Assembly: GCA_000934385.1 (NCBI GenBank)
Contig: KN880520.1
Coordinates: 1-64,000, forward strand
Reading direction: 5' to 3'
Origin: Cylindrobasidium torrendii FP15055 ss-10
Lineage: Eukaryota > Basidiomycota > Agaricomycetes > Agaricales > Physalacriaceae
DNA: 64,000 nucleotides
The first letter of the stretch is position 1. Each line of letters begins with the position of its first letter. Below, in pieces: positions 45,948-55,487 of this stretch. The translations under genes and the position numbers were made by a program. The notes under the pieces were generated by a model. That model was not told the DNA's origin and did no database searches. It saw nothing but the letters and a program-made list of their open reading frames with translations.

Positions 45948-48597
45948 CTAGAAGTACCCCTCCTTGGGCGGTCCAGCGTACTGCGACGGCTGGCGCCGCA
46001 AAACAGGAGACCCGGCGCGAGGGTTGCTGGGCAGTCCACCTCCGCGTGAGTTGTTCCGAGCGGGAATGTACCGTGCAGAGGATGCAGAGTCTGAGCGGGT
46101 ATGCGCTGGTGGCATGGATGCTGCTGCTGCTGGTTGCGGCGGCGCCCACGTCGGCGTCGGCGTCGCAGCAGACGGCGGAATGGCGACATACGCTGGCGGC
46201 GGCATCACATTAGGTGAGTCTGGCCGAATGTTGTTGGTGTTTCCCGAGGTCTGTGAGTATCTGGACGAGCTTGTGTCCGAGGGAATGAGTGTGGATGCAG
46301 CATTTGATACGGAGGATGCGCTGCGAGATAGGGAACCTGTGGTGCTGGGTGGTGCTCCGCGTATAGTCTGCGTCGATGGGCTTCTTGTCACAGCAGGGAC
46401 TGGTGGAACGCCAATCTCATAGCGCCATGGCGCTGAGGACTCGGTGCTGGTTGTGGTAATTGACGCTGTCGAGGCTCGCGAGCCAATGACGCTCCGTGCG
46501 ACAGGCGGGGTGCCGTTCAAATGCAACGTCGGTCGGTTGTTGTCAGAGTAGATGGAGAGATGGTTCATGCCGGTACGCCCGGGGCGTGTGACTATGGACA
46601 CTGGCTCTTGGATGCGCTGTGCTTCCTCGTCATATTTCTCGCGCACGAGAATGGACGAATCAGAGCTGAGTCGAACTTTGATGTCCTGGTCGTAGTCGAC
46701 GCCACCTCTTGGGATGTTGACAGGTGTGAAGTCAATTCCCTCTAGAGTCTCAGTGACCTTCACTGGAGCATGATGAGCAAAGGCACCGTGTATACGAACG
46801 AAAAAACATACAGTACTGAGCAAGCCCTTTGCCAAAATGCATCCGGCAGACTATCGCCAGCACAAAATTGGCTACAAGTAGCACATACGATGTAATCGTA
46901 ACCGTAGCAAAGAACGGCCAGGAGTTGAAGGTTGCGCGGAAGACTAAGTAGTGTTAGTGGTGTTGGTGATATTCGGGGAAATAGACATACGGTCACTGCT
47001 GAACAGGAAAGAGGATATTCCGAGAATGAACGTCGAAAGAACCATGAAGATAAAGAAGAGAATCTTGTTTTCCCGGCGGACGGACAACCATCCAAGCACC
47101 ACCCAAGGGATTTCACACTAGGATTTGGAATACGTGAACAAAACGCCTGCGAAAGGGGTGGGAAAACATACGACTAGGACTGTGATGAACGACGCGAGAT
47201 ACATGGGCAAGTGTGTCACAACATCTCTCGAGCGAAGCGCCAGAATCTTGTCTACCCACATGCCGGTGGAGGCAATGCTGAAGAAACCCACAAGCTGGAG
47301 ACATACCGACAACATCAAGACAAACTAAGAAGCAAATGAGCACAAGCGCTAATCTTGTCACATCGCGGGAGAGTTCACCTTGTAGATGTTGTTGATCACG
47401 GGAGAAGCGCCAACGCGGCCGTATGACTGCTGCGAGTATACCTTGTACAACGTAGTCGAAAGGTAGAGGAGAACTGCAAGCGCAACCAGGTGGAAGACGA
47501 TGACTGGGATCTGTGGTTACGGTCAGACCCATGTTGATGGCAATGGTAAACGGAGCGACGAACCGTATGCGACGTCCGGATCTCCCACCAGTTGCCCATA
47601 ATATCAACATTATCACAAAGCCCTCGCACGACAAGGTTGCGATAGCGCTTTTCTTGCTGTTTCGAGTTTGCGACGCGGAACGCTGCCCAGGCAGTACCCA
47701 GGACATGGCTTGCGAGAGAAGCAACCAGATGCGGAAGAGACTCGTTGAGGATCTATAATGAAACCAATTTCAATTCGCTTGTCCATAATTGAGTAGAGCG
47801 AAAATTGATGCGCACCGTTACCAGCGACAGCGACAGCATCCAAATTTGAAAGGCCAGCGTAACAACGTCCTCGCGGCGCGCATCCCGAAGCCTTGTGGCA
47901 TGTGAGTTCTGGAAGGAAGTGATGATATCGGTTGACGACATACAGGTCACTGAGCCAGTTGAAAGACTGGAGGCAGGGCATGGGAAGCACGGCACCGGAC
48001 TGAAGCATAACACCGACGGTCTCTCCGGAGTCGTCGAACACAGGCGTTGAATCAAGGGTGACCCATCCGTCGTTTTCGCGCTAAGCAACTGGTGAGCCTG
48101 ATGCGACAGGGCGCGCTTTATAGGTAACTGTAACGCACCTTTCCTTTGGATTTGTGGGCATGCGCCTGGAGATGATTACTTCCAATCCTGGTGATAGCCT
48201 TCTGGTTCTGGTCATAGAACGTCGAGTTGCCAGGTATGATAGGCACGCAGGTGTTGATGGTCTTGGGGACATTTGCGCAGTAGAAAAGCGCGTCGTCCCG
48301 CTCGATAGTGAAACCAGTCGTGAGATTGGAATTGACAACGATGCTCTCGACAAGGTCGCCGGCCATGGAGTTGTCACTGTACGCGACACCTTGAAACGCG
48401 GAGAGTACGATGCAGTTGATGACCGCGGCAATGAAGTATATGGTAGTGAATTTGTTGAGGGTAATCCTGGCGTACTGGAGAGGGACATGTGAGTTTATCG
48501 TCTTACTGGAAGGAAGTGGGAGACACACCAGGAGCTTAACCCGAGACCAAAGGAGCGCCTGCTTCAGCCATTTCCGCGATGTCTGCCTGAGCATCAC
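45948..48597 (-). CDS. polytopic membrane protein with long disordered C-terminal tail
   Basis: A gene of about 8 exons. The first exon (LRQTSRKWLKQALLWSRVKLL) joins in phase to a hydrophobic helix (FTTIYFIAAVINCIVLSAFQ). A large hydrophilic, cysteine-containing loop follows, probably outside the membrane (AGDLVESIVVNSNLTTGFTI with NxT, CANVPKTINTCVPIIPGN). More helices come later (FHLVALAVLLYLSTTLYKVY, LQLVGFFSIASTGMWVDKIL, FFIFMVLSTFILGISSFLF, TITSYVLLVANFVLAIVC). The last 280 residues are a Ser/Thr/Pro-rich, positively and negatively charged tail, ending PPKEGYF, most likely cytosolic. I do not recognise the family. Helix number and topology are estimates. The tail could be phosphorylated and bind partners, which is inference. 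Confidence 0.75.
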
Positions 48598-49256
48598 GAC
48601 GGCCGCGGTCTAATACTACTAGGCCAAATGGATCGCAGGTAAGGGCCAGCCGGTGGACGAAGAAGAAGAAAAAGCAACAAAAGAAAGAAGGGGGATAAAA
48701 AAGTCGTCCACCGCTGGCTTAACGCGCAGCGTACATGCGAAACGGCGGTAAGAGAAGAAGAAGAAAAGAGGGAGAACCCCTGCGCGCCTACTGGTCGCGG
48801 TCTCGTCACGGTCTGATGGCGATACTCCAGAAAGATGAAATAGAAAGCCGTGCCCTGACAACACTAAAAACGTGGACACTGTATACCGGCCCTAGACTCC
48901 GCGCGCTAAGTTGCAGGAGAGTTCCAGCGATACGGATGCATCGTCTAGCATTCCGACATGCCCGACATCTGGTGGTGGTAAGGTAACGTGATGCAATAAA
49001 CTAAGTCCTGTCGACTACTACTAGCTAGACAAATACTTTCAACTCAACAGCCTCCCATCGTAAACTCCAAGTTTCTCACAAAACTGACCTTGTATGGTGA
49101 GCCAACATAACGGTACTTCTTAATATGTGGTAATACAACTGATTCGCGGACTGGGGTCGTGGACTCCGTCCAAACTTCATTCCATTCGTCCATCAATACT
49201 TTGACAAAGCATGCTCCAGGATTCAGGCTCACTAACGACTTTCCAAGCTTTTGGGC
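48598..49256. other. intergenic, no gene seen
   Basis: This stretch lies between the membrane-protein start and the aldehyde dehydrogenase stop. An open frame at 49044-49232 on the minus strand lies beyond that stop, and I do not consider it a gene. Confidence 0.5.
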
Positions 49257-51281
49257 TCAGACTCTATCCTGCAAGCCTCCCTCTGGCGAGGACGCTGGAA
49301 TCCTCTTCGTACGCAACACACCACTCATTATCTCAACTTTCTCTTCCGTGTATGGAGGGTAACGTGCGCCAAGGGACGATTCGGCTCTGCAAGCAGCTTC
49401 AGTTCTACTTCATGCATTCGACGTAGAGAAGAAATCGCTCACGCCATCGGAATGTCGATGGTGCCCCTCTGGTACACGAACTCTTGGAAACCACATCGAG
49501 TCGTCTGTCGGCCATCTGCGCGGAGTTTATTCTAGCACAACAACATATCGAAAAATGCCACTCACATCCAGATTCCCCGACGCCGCCGAACGGAATATCA
49601 CGGGAGGCAGTAGTGGATAGCGTGTCGTTGAAGCAAATATTCCCACTCATCGTCTTCTCCCTGACTATGACGAGTAAGCAAAAGCTCGGTAGAAACAATG
49701 GCATTGCTCACTGAAGTCCTTCATTCCTTCATCTTCGGTGAACGCATAGAGCACCAAGGGTGGGTCGCTATGCATGGCTGGATCAGCAAAGCGCCTCCAC
49801 AATTCATTTAGACTCGGACACACCCATCTCGCACAAATCTACAGGCCTCCTCGAGGGACGCAACTTGGAGAATAGGTAGGATAGGCCCAAAGATCTCACC
49901 CTCCATTAGAGCATCGTCTGCGCTCTTCAGAAAGACCACAGTCGGCTCAATTTTAAGATTTTCTTCGTCGCGCTTGCCGCCAAAAACGAGGCCGTTGGTG
50001 CGGTCAAGCAAGGAGCAGATTCGGTCGAAATGCGCGCGCGAGGCGATACGGCCGTACGAGTCCGACTTGAGTGGTTCGCCATCTGGGTAGAAGGACTTGA
50101 GCGCTCTTCTGAAGCCGTCGAGGAGCATTCCCAAGATGGCCGTGTTCCTGTTATTCGGCAGGAGAACATAGTCCGGGCTAACACAAATCTAAACCCTAGT
50201 CAGATGCCGAAAAGTCAAAATAGCAGGGTGCGCGCTACCTGTCCTTCATTGACACATTTACCGAAGAGCGTTCTTCGCGCAACGAGTTCAAGGTCGGGGT
50301 GGCCGATATCGATGATCACAGGGCTTTTCCCACCCAGTTCGAGAGTGAGCGGTGTCAGATGCTTCGCAGCCGCAGTGGCTATGACCCGTGCGATAGTCCC
50401 ATTCCCAGTATACAGGACTGCTTAACCAGTCAGCGATACTCTGGAAGGCCATATGACCACGCACTGTGATCCCCTGCCCAATTGCAACCATATCAGCGTG
50501 GTATGAAGGACAGAAGCAAGATGCTATACGTACATTTGAGCTTGAGCGTCTCTGTAATCTCTGGCACGGCACCCTGGATGACTTGATATGCCGAATTTTC
50601 GAGATACAGAGGGAAGAGACGGGCGAGAAGCGCGCCATACGCGGGCGTGAGCTCAGAAATCTTAACGGCGGCACAGCAACCAGCAGATATGGCCCCAATC
50701 AAAGGCTGCAAGGAAGAGATCATAGGGAAGTTCCATGGACTTCGATACGTCAGTCGTTATAAATCACCTGGTCGACAAGAGGAGGGAAATGGAGAGGGGA
50801 GGATACGCACACGATGATGAGACCGACGCCCTTGGGCTCGTAGTAGACACGGAGATTCCATGCTTCTGCTGGTAAGGAGGACAACTCTTTCGGGTTGACC
50901 TCGGGCGACAGCCACTTTGGTAGACTCTCAGCGGAGATGATGGCGCGCTCCATGCATTCGACGGCCTCGAATGCGCGTGCTTCCAGAGCGGGTTTGCCAA
51001 TGTCCTGTAGTAATGAGTTAGCCCATGGACTCGGAATCAGAGGTGGATTGTATGTATACCTTGAAGATGGCTTCTGCGAATGCATCCTGGTTATCTTGTA
51101 CCATGCGCGCAAGCTGTAGTAGTTGATGCTGGCGCCAGGCGACGGGGCGTGTGACACCGCTCTTGAACGTCTTGTTCAAATCCGCATGGATCTAAAGAAT
51201 GAGTTTATTGCAGTCGCGCTATGTTTGACTCGTTACCTTTGGGATTTCAGAAAGAGGCGTGTAGCTGGTCGCAGTCGTCAT
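49257..51281 (-). CDS. aldehyde dehydrogenase, ALDH3-like
   Basis: A multi-exon gene starting MTTATSYTPLSEIPK. Family blocks in order are VAWRQHQLLQLARMVQDN, EPKGVGLIIV at an exon end, WNFPMISSLQPLIGAISAG (cofactor and proline motif), LTLELGGKSPVIID, CVNEGQICVSPDYVLLPN with the catalytic Cys, MEGEIFGPILPI, and IPFGGVGESG. The C-terminal exons are easily missed: GESG joins to YGRQTTRCGFQEF, then a 56-nt intron (49387-49442) leads to SSLGARYPPYTEEKVEIM, as in ALDH3 proteins, and the stop at 49257. A read-through would give a false stop at 49439. The enzyme oxidises aldehydes to acids with NAD(P)+; fatty aldehydes are likely for this subgroup. A tail anchor, as in some ALDH3 members, is not evident. 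Confidence 0.9.
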
Positions 51282-51330
51282 GGTGGTAAGTGGTTGAGTA
51301 CTGGGAAACGAAGAGTGGAAATATATAGGC

Positions 51331-51338
51331 TTTTATAA
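51331..51338 (-). promoter_or_regulatory. TATA box of the aldehyde dehydrogenase
   Basis: The minus strand reads CCTTATAAAAGCC about 50-55 bases before the ATG at 51281. A second AT-rich run (ATATAT) lies a few bases closer to the start. Confidence 0.5.
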
Positions 51339-51789
51339 GGCTTTTGAGACACGATCATGAACGTGACTATAACGCAAGAAGCTGACTAATGAATTTATTG
51401 GAGAGATGTTGAATTTTCCATGGCGGTACTTATCTCGAGCATTTGGCGAAGAAAATCTCTCGCACAAGCCAACTTCCAAGGTCGCTGTGCGCCACGCTTG
51501 CGCGTTGATGTGTGTTGAATGCAGAAATAATAGAGAGAGCTTCCCTTATTTCATGAAGACTATCTTTTTGTCACGCTTGAAGCTTGAAGCTTGACAGGTT
51601 GGTGGGCGAGACAAACACCACATTGAGGCAACCCTGGAGCCTGGTAGGTACTAAGGTAGGTAGGTTTCGGACAGGGAACAGTCGCCGTCACGCACCCGGA
51701 AGCACACTGTCGACCCCATGACCCTGGAGGCAGGAGTCTGGACTCTGCAAGCCTCAGCTCAAGCCTCAAGGTCAACAAGCTTAAGTTGA
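51339..51789. other. intergenic; upstream part of F-box array unit 1
   Basis: There is no gene here. AGGCAACCCT at 51626-51635 recurs at similar places before copies 2 and 3, so the repeated unit includes promoter sequence. Confidence 0.5.
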
Positions 51790-51799
51790 TGATCGATCA
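51790..51799. promoter_or_regulatory. palindrome TGATCGATCA, F-box array copy 1
   Basis: A perfect 10-bp palindrome ends 35 bases before the ATG at 51835. The same sequence precedes all four array genes. Confidence 0.6.
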
Positions 51800-51834
51800 T
51801 CATGAAATCTGCCTTTCATTGATTTACTACGACC

Positions 51835-53195
51835 ATGGCCACTATTGACCGCCTCCCGCCTGAAGTTTTACAAGAAATATTCACATACGCCTGCTCAGAA
51901 TGTTCACCGTCCTACTATATCCTCAATCTCAGGCGCTATGAACCCGACGGCTGTGTCGCACCATATCAACACCGCCTTCTCCAGGTTTCACGCCGATGGA
52001 ATACAATAGCCTCGTCATCTACACGGCTCTGGTCCTCAATATACGTGCTCGCGAGCGGGATGACAGCGCCCACCGACTTGAACAATGCGCTTTGGTTTCT
52101 GCGCGTCACTCTAGAGCGTTCCCGGACGGCGTTATTGGACCTTGACCTGCGTATGAACGATGAGCCCGGCCTCTGGGAGGCGATAGCTCCTGTTGTTCTA
52201 TCCGAGTCGCATCGGTGGAGTAGCTTCGTCCTCGGCGTAGACCACCTCTCGAATTTTGCAGAGTTCTCGAAATAGAGGTCTGCCGTGAGGGCCACAAGCC
52301 GGGACTCAACGATGCTGTATCGCAAATGGTTGAGGGGACGCCAAAGCTTCGAAAACTGGATTGTTGCTTTGACCATCTCGGTATCAAGTTCAGATGGGAC
52401 CAAATTCAGGAGCTGAAACTCGAATGTTCCAAATCTAAATCGCAGATTCCATTTTGGGATTACTTCCATCAGGCCGTCGCTTCAACATCGTTAGTGAAAT
52501 TGACATTCGAGTGGACTCGTACCCTCCAACCGACTGACATGTACATGCCTATTCGATGTCCAAGTGTTCAAGAATTCACACAATCGACGGGGGAAGAGTG
52601 GCCTACACTCTTGGATCTCCTGGCATTGCGCAAGACAAGCATTGAAGCCGACATCCATCTCCCCGCATTCACACACTTTATCCAGCGGTGCAACTGCGCC
52701 CTGACCACGCTCGAGATGAGCATAGGCTTCTTACCCTGGCGGTCATCTGCCAGCGACCTTAACAAGCTAATTGCCGGTCTTTACGCTGTTCTTCCTCACC
52801 TTGTTTCCCTCACACTACTCCTCCGGGAAAGGATGCCAGATCCGTCGGACAATTCCATTAGCTCCCTGCTCCCCGTTGTTTCTCCTAGCACTCTCCCTTC
52901 CCTCGCCGTGCTGCGAGTTGAGTGGAGGCCCGACTACGTTCTCGATGCCGTCGCAATGGCCGCAGTATTTCTTCCCATACTTACCAAAATTATCAAATCG
53001 CATCGCCCAGCGCTGAAATCGGTGCGCTTTGGGTATGACGGAGGGGGTCGAGTGGACTGGGCGGCATTGGAGACACTCGACGCATTCGTGGATCTGGGGC
53101 CCTGCGATGAGATATTTCGAATGAACTGCTGGCCATATGCGGGGCTCAGCGCGCGGGAGTATGAGTATTCGCTTGTGCAAGAAAATAGCGCATAG
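51835..53195 (+). pseudogene. F-box array copy 1, broken by deletion and frameshift
   Basis: The N-terminus is intact: LPPEVLQEIFTYACSE, then LLQVSRRWNTIASSSTRLWS, an F-box region as in the other copies. After SHRWSSFVLGVDHLSNFAEF the frame stops at TAG (52273-52275). The paralogues have APLDPEDFATLRGRLPNLEW at this place; copy 1 lacks about a dozen of these codons. The homologous sequence resumes in another frame (EVCREGHKPGLNDAVSQMV) and is then open to 53195, with the usual C-terminus (DLGPCDEIFRMNCW, EYEYSLVQENSA). The downstream 289-codon frame is so well preserved that the break may be recent, or the 3' part may still be expressed. No GT-AG intron that removes the stop is visible. Confidence 0.75.
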
Positions 53196-53436
53196 GTACC
53201 CGTGTACCGAAGCAATGTACGCGTTTCCGTTCCACTACTTAGAAGTCCATCTTAGACTTGGACTCATAAGTTGATTGTCCGTCACCAAATGCATCCTTGT
53301 CATATTTTATCAGACAAGCAAAATGTAACGCTTATGCTGCCACAAACCGACGAGGACACACACATTTGAGGCAACCCTATCTGGTTAAGGAGTATGTAGT
53401 TACTGGAAGTCAAAGCACAATGCGCATTGATCAAAT

Positions 53437-53446
53437 TGATCGATCA
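53437..53446. promoter_or_regulatory. palindrome TGATCGATCA, F-box array copy 2
   Basis: Here the palindrome lies 61 bases before the ATG at 53498, slightly farther than in the other copies because of a short insertion with a second TGATCAA-like sequence. Confidence 0.6.
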
Positions 53447-53497
53447 TCAAATTCGCCTTAGCCTTTTCATTCAACTTTTCACAGACTTACTACGACC

Positions 53498-54907
53498 ATG
53501 GCCACTATCGACAGCCTCCCGGATGATATTCTGGAGAAAATATTCATCCATACCTGCGATAACTACCGCCAGTTCCGATATCACCTTTGGCTTCCCTACG
53601 AAAATCCCGACGACTGTGCTTTGCCATCTCAACACCGTCTTCTTCAAGTCTGTCGCCGATGGAATGTTATAGCCTCCTTGTCCACACGACTGTGGTCCTC
53701 GATCGTCGTTACCACATGGATTGAGCGTCTCTCGCCCCGCCAAGTTGATAACATGCATCGATTTTTGCACTCCGCTCTTCAGCGTACCAGGACTGCGCTA
53801 TTGGACATCGACCTAGGCATGAACACGGACCCCCGATCTGGGGGCGCGCTTTTTCCCGTTCTTCTACCCGAATCGCATCGGTGGCGTAGGTTCATCCTTG
53901 ACTTAGATGCCCCTTTGGATCCAGAAGATTTCGCCACACTTCGAGGAAGGCTCCCGAATCTCGAGTGGCTCAAGTTGAAATCTCGTTCCGCACGCATGAA
54001 GGATGTACCAGAGCTTATGGATGCGGTATCCCAAATGGTCGAGGATGCACCGAAGCTTCGAAAGCTAGAATGCGGCTTTCAGCATCTTGGAATCAAGTTT
54101 AGATGGGATCAGATACAAGAACTAAAGCTCGATTTTCCCGAGCATTGGAGCGAGCTGTCGTCTTGGAATCATTTCCGCGTGGCAGTCTCCTCGACATCCT
54201 TATTAAAGCTGACAATGAGCAGGCTCGGTACGGATGCCGTGCCATGGAACAGCGCGTGGCTTCCTGTGAGCAGTCCAAGCATACAGGAGTTCACGCAATT
54301 CCAGCTCGATCCATGGCTTACGCCCCTGGAGCTTCCCGCATTGCGCAAGACAGAGATCAACGACAGCTACCATCTCCCTGCATTCACCAACTTCATACAA
54401 CAGTCCCACTGCAGACTGACCACGCTCAAGATAACCATATTTTCCTCTGGGCGTGTCGAAAATTTCACCAAGCTCACCAATCTCTACGCTGTTCTTCCTC
54501 ATCTTACTTCCCTGGCCCTTTTCTTTGGAAGAACAAAGCCAATGGACAACTCGAGAAATCCCTTGTCCCCCATCGTCTCCCCCAACACTCTCCCGTCTCT
54601 CGCCGTGTTGCACGTCCACTGGTACGACTGGGAGGTCAGCAGACCCAAAGCTACCCTCACACTGGCTCCAGTTTTTCTTCCTGTGTTTACCAGTATCGTT
54701 AAAGCACATCGCCCGACGCTGGAGTCGGTAGGCTTCCAGTGTACGGCCGACTGGAATAGGCGCGCGCAAGTGAATTGGACTGAACTGGAGACGCTCGACG
54801 CGTTCGTGGATTTGGGGTCTTGCGATGAGGTTTTCAGAATGAACTGCTGGCCGACCCCATCCTCACGGAAATACGAGTATTCACTTGTGCGAGTCAATAG
54901 CGCATAG
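53498..54907 (+). CDS. F-box array copy 2
   Basis: An uninterrupted frame of 469 residues. The F-box is at residues about 5-67: IDSLPDDILEKIFIHTC, then HRLLQVCRRWNVIASLSTRLW. The rest has leucine-rich segments (LPNLEWLKLKSRSAR, LPHLTSLALFFGRTK, LPSLAVLHVHWYDWE) and the array signature CDEVFRMNCW with KYEYSLVR at the end. It probably gives substrate specificity to an SCF ubiquitin ligase. From about residue 225 to the end it is nearly identical to copy 4, although the N-terminal halves differ clearly. A MITE lies 47 bases after the stop. Confidence 0.8.
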   Translation: MATIDSLPDDILEKIFIHTCDNYRQFRYHLWLPYENPDDCALPSQHRLLQVCRRWNVIASLSTRLWSSIVVTTWIERLSPRQVDNMHRFLHSALQRTRTALLDIDLGMNTDPRSGGALFPVLLPESHRWRRFILDLDAPLDPEDFATLRGRLPNLEWLKLKSRSARMKDVPELMDAVSQMVEDAPKLRKLECGFQHLGIKFRWDQIQELKLDFPEHWSELSSWNHFRVAVSSTSLLKLTMSRLGTDAVPWNSAWLPVSSPSIQEFTQFQLDPWLTPLELPALRKTEINDSYHLPAFTNFIQQSHCRLTTLKITIFSSGRVENFTKLTNLYAVLPHLTSLALFFGRTKPMDNSRNPLSPIVSPNTLPSLAVLHVHWYDWEVSRPKATLTLAPVFLPVFTSIVKAHRPTLESVGFQCTADWNRRAQVNWTELETLDAFVDLGSCDEVFRMNCWPTPSSRKYEYSLVRVNSA

Positions 54908-54954
54908 ATACCTGCGGCTGTATGTACCGAAGCAATGGATTCCCTTAAGGCTTA

Positions 54955-55262
54955 AGATAGGCGTCAAGCGCTTCATACCACATCAGGTGACTGTAGCGTG
55001 ACGAAAAACACAAAAATCGCAGATATTGTTCAAAAATCCGTAGACTTCAGATATCGAAATTCGGAGCCCGAGAGAAAATCAAAATGCACCTCTTGGATTT
55101 TCCTTCGGGCTCGCATTTTCAAATTTCGAGACATGCAGATTTTTGAACGATTTCTCTACTAATCGGAAAATGCTCAGCGGCGCCTAATTGGCGCCTCTTT
55201 GGTAGGCTTGTAACACATGTCACACTACACGTGATGTGGTATGAAGCGCTTGACGCCTATCT
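54955..55262. mobile_element. 308-bp palindromic MITE with TA target duplication
   Basis: The ends are perfect inverted repeats of 31 bp beginning AGATAGGCGTCAAGCGCTTC. The inside is also largely self-complementary: TTCAAAAATC and GAGCCCGA each recur on the opposite strand in the other half, so the element can fold into one long hairpin. It has no coding capacity. TA flanks both ends, as for Tc1/mariner-type elements. The matching site downstream of array copy 1 (near 53240) reads TTAGAAG without the element, which is what the site here would read before insertion. Confidence 0.85.
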
Positions 55263-55442
55263 TAGAAGCATGCATTATAGACTTGGAGTCAGTAGTTGAC
55301 GGTATGTTTACAAATGCATCCTTGTTAAAATCTATCACACGTGCAAGTTGTAGAGTTAATTCCGTCGCCAGCCGACGAGAGAAACACTCCTTGTAGGCAA
55401 CCCTACTTAAGTATCTGGCACTGAAAAGCATAATTCGCAGGT
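55263..55442. other. intergenic, upstream part of F-box array unit 3
   Basis: The sequence after the MITE resumes homology to the region behind copy 1. AGGCAACCCT recurs at 55395-55404. No gene is present. Confidence 0.55.
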
Positions 55443-55452
55443 TGATCGATCA
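55443..55452. promoter_or_regulatory. palindrome TGATCGATCA, F-box array copy 3
   Basis: The palindrome lies 45 bases before the ATG at 55488 and continues as ATCAAATTCGCC, as in copy 2. Confidence 0.6.
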
Positions 55453-55487
55453 TCAAATTCGCCTCTCATCGACTGACCACCACGACT

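Noticed and set aside
49044..49232. 63-codon frame on the minus strand after the ALDH stop
   Set aside because: It begins beyond the correct ALDH end and has no recognisable content; most likely 3' UTR.
51835..53195. Intron to explain the break in F-box copy 1
   Set aside because: No GT donor and AG acceptor at the right places restore the frame, and the paralogues have no intron there but extra codons.
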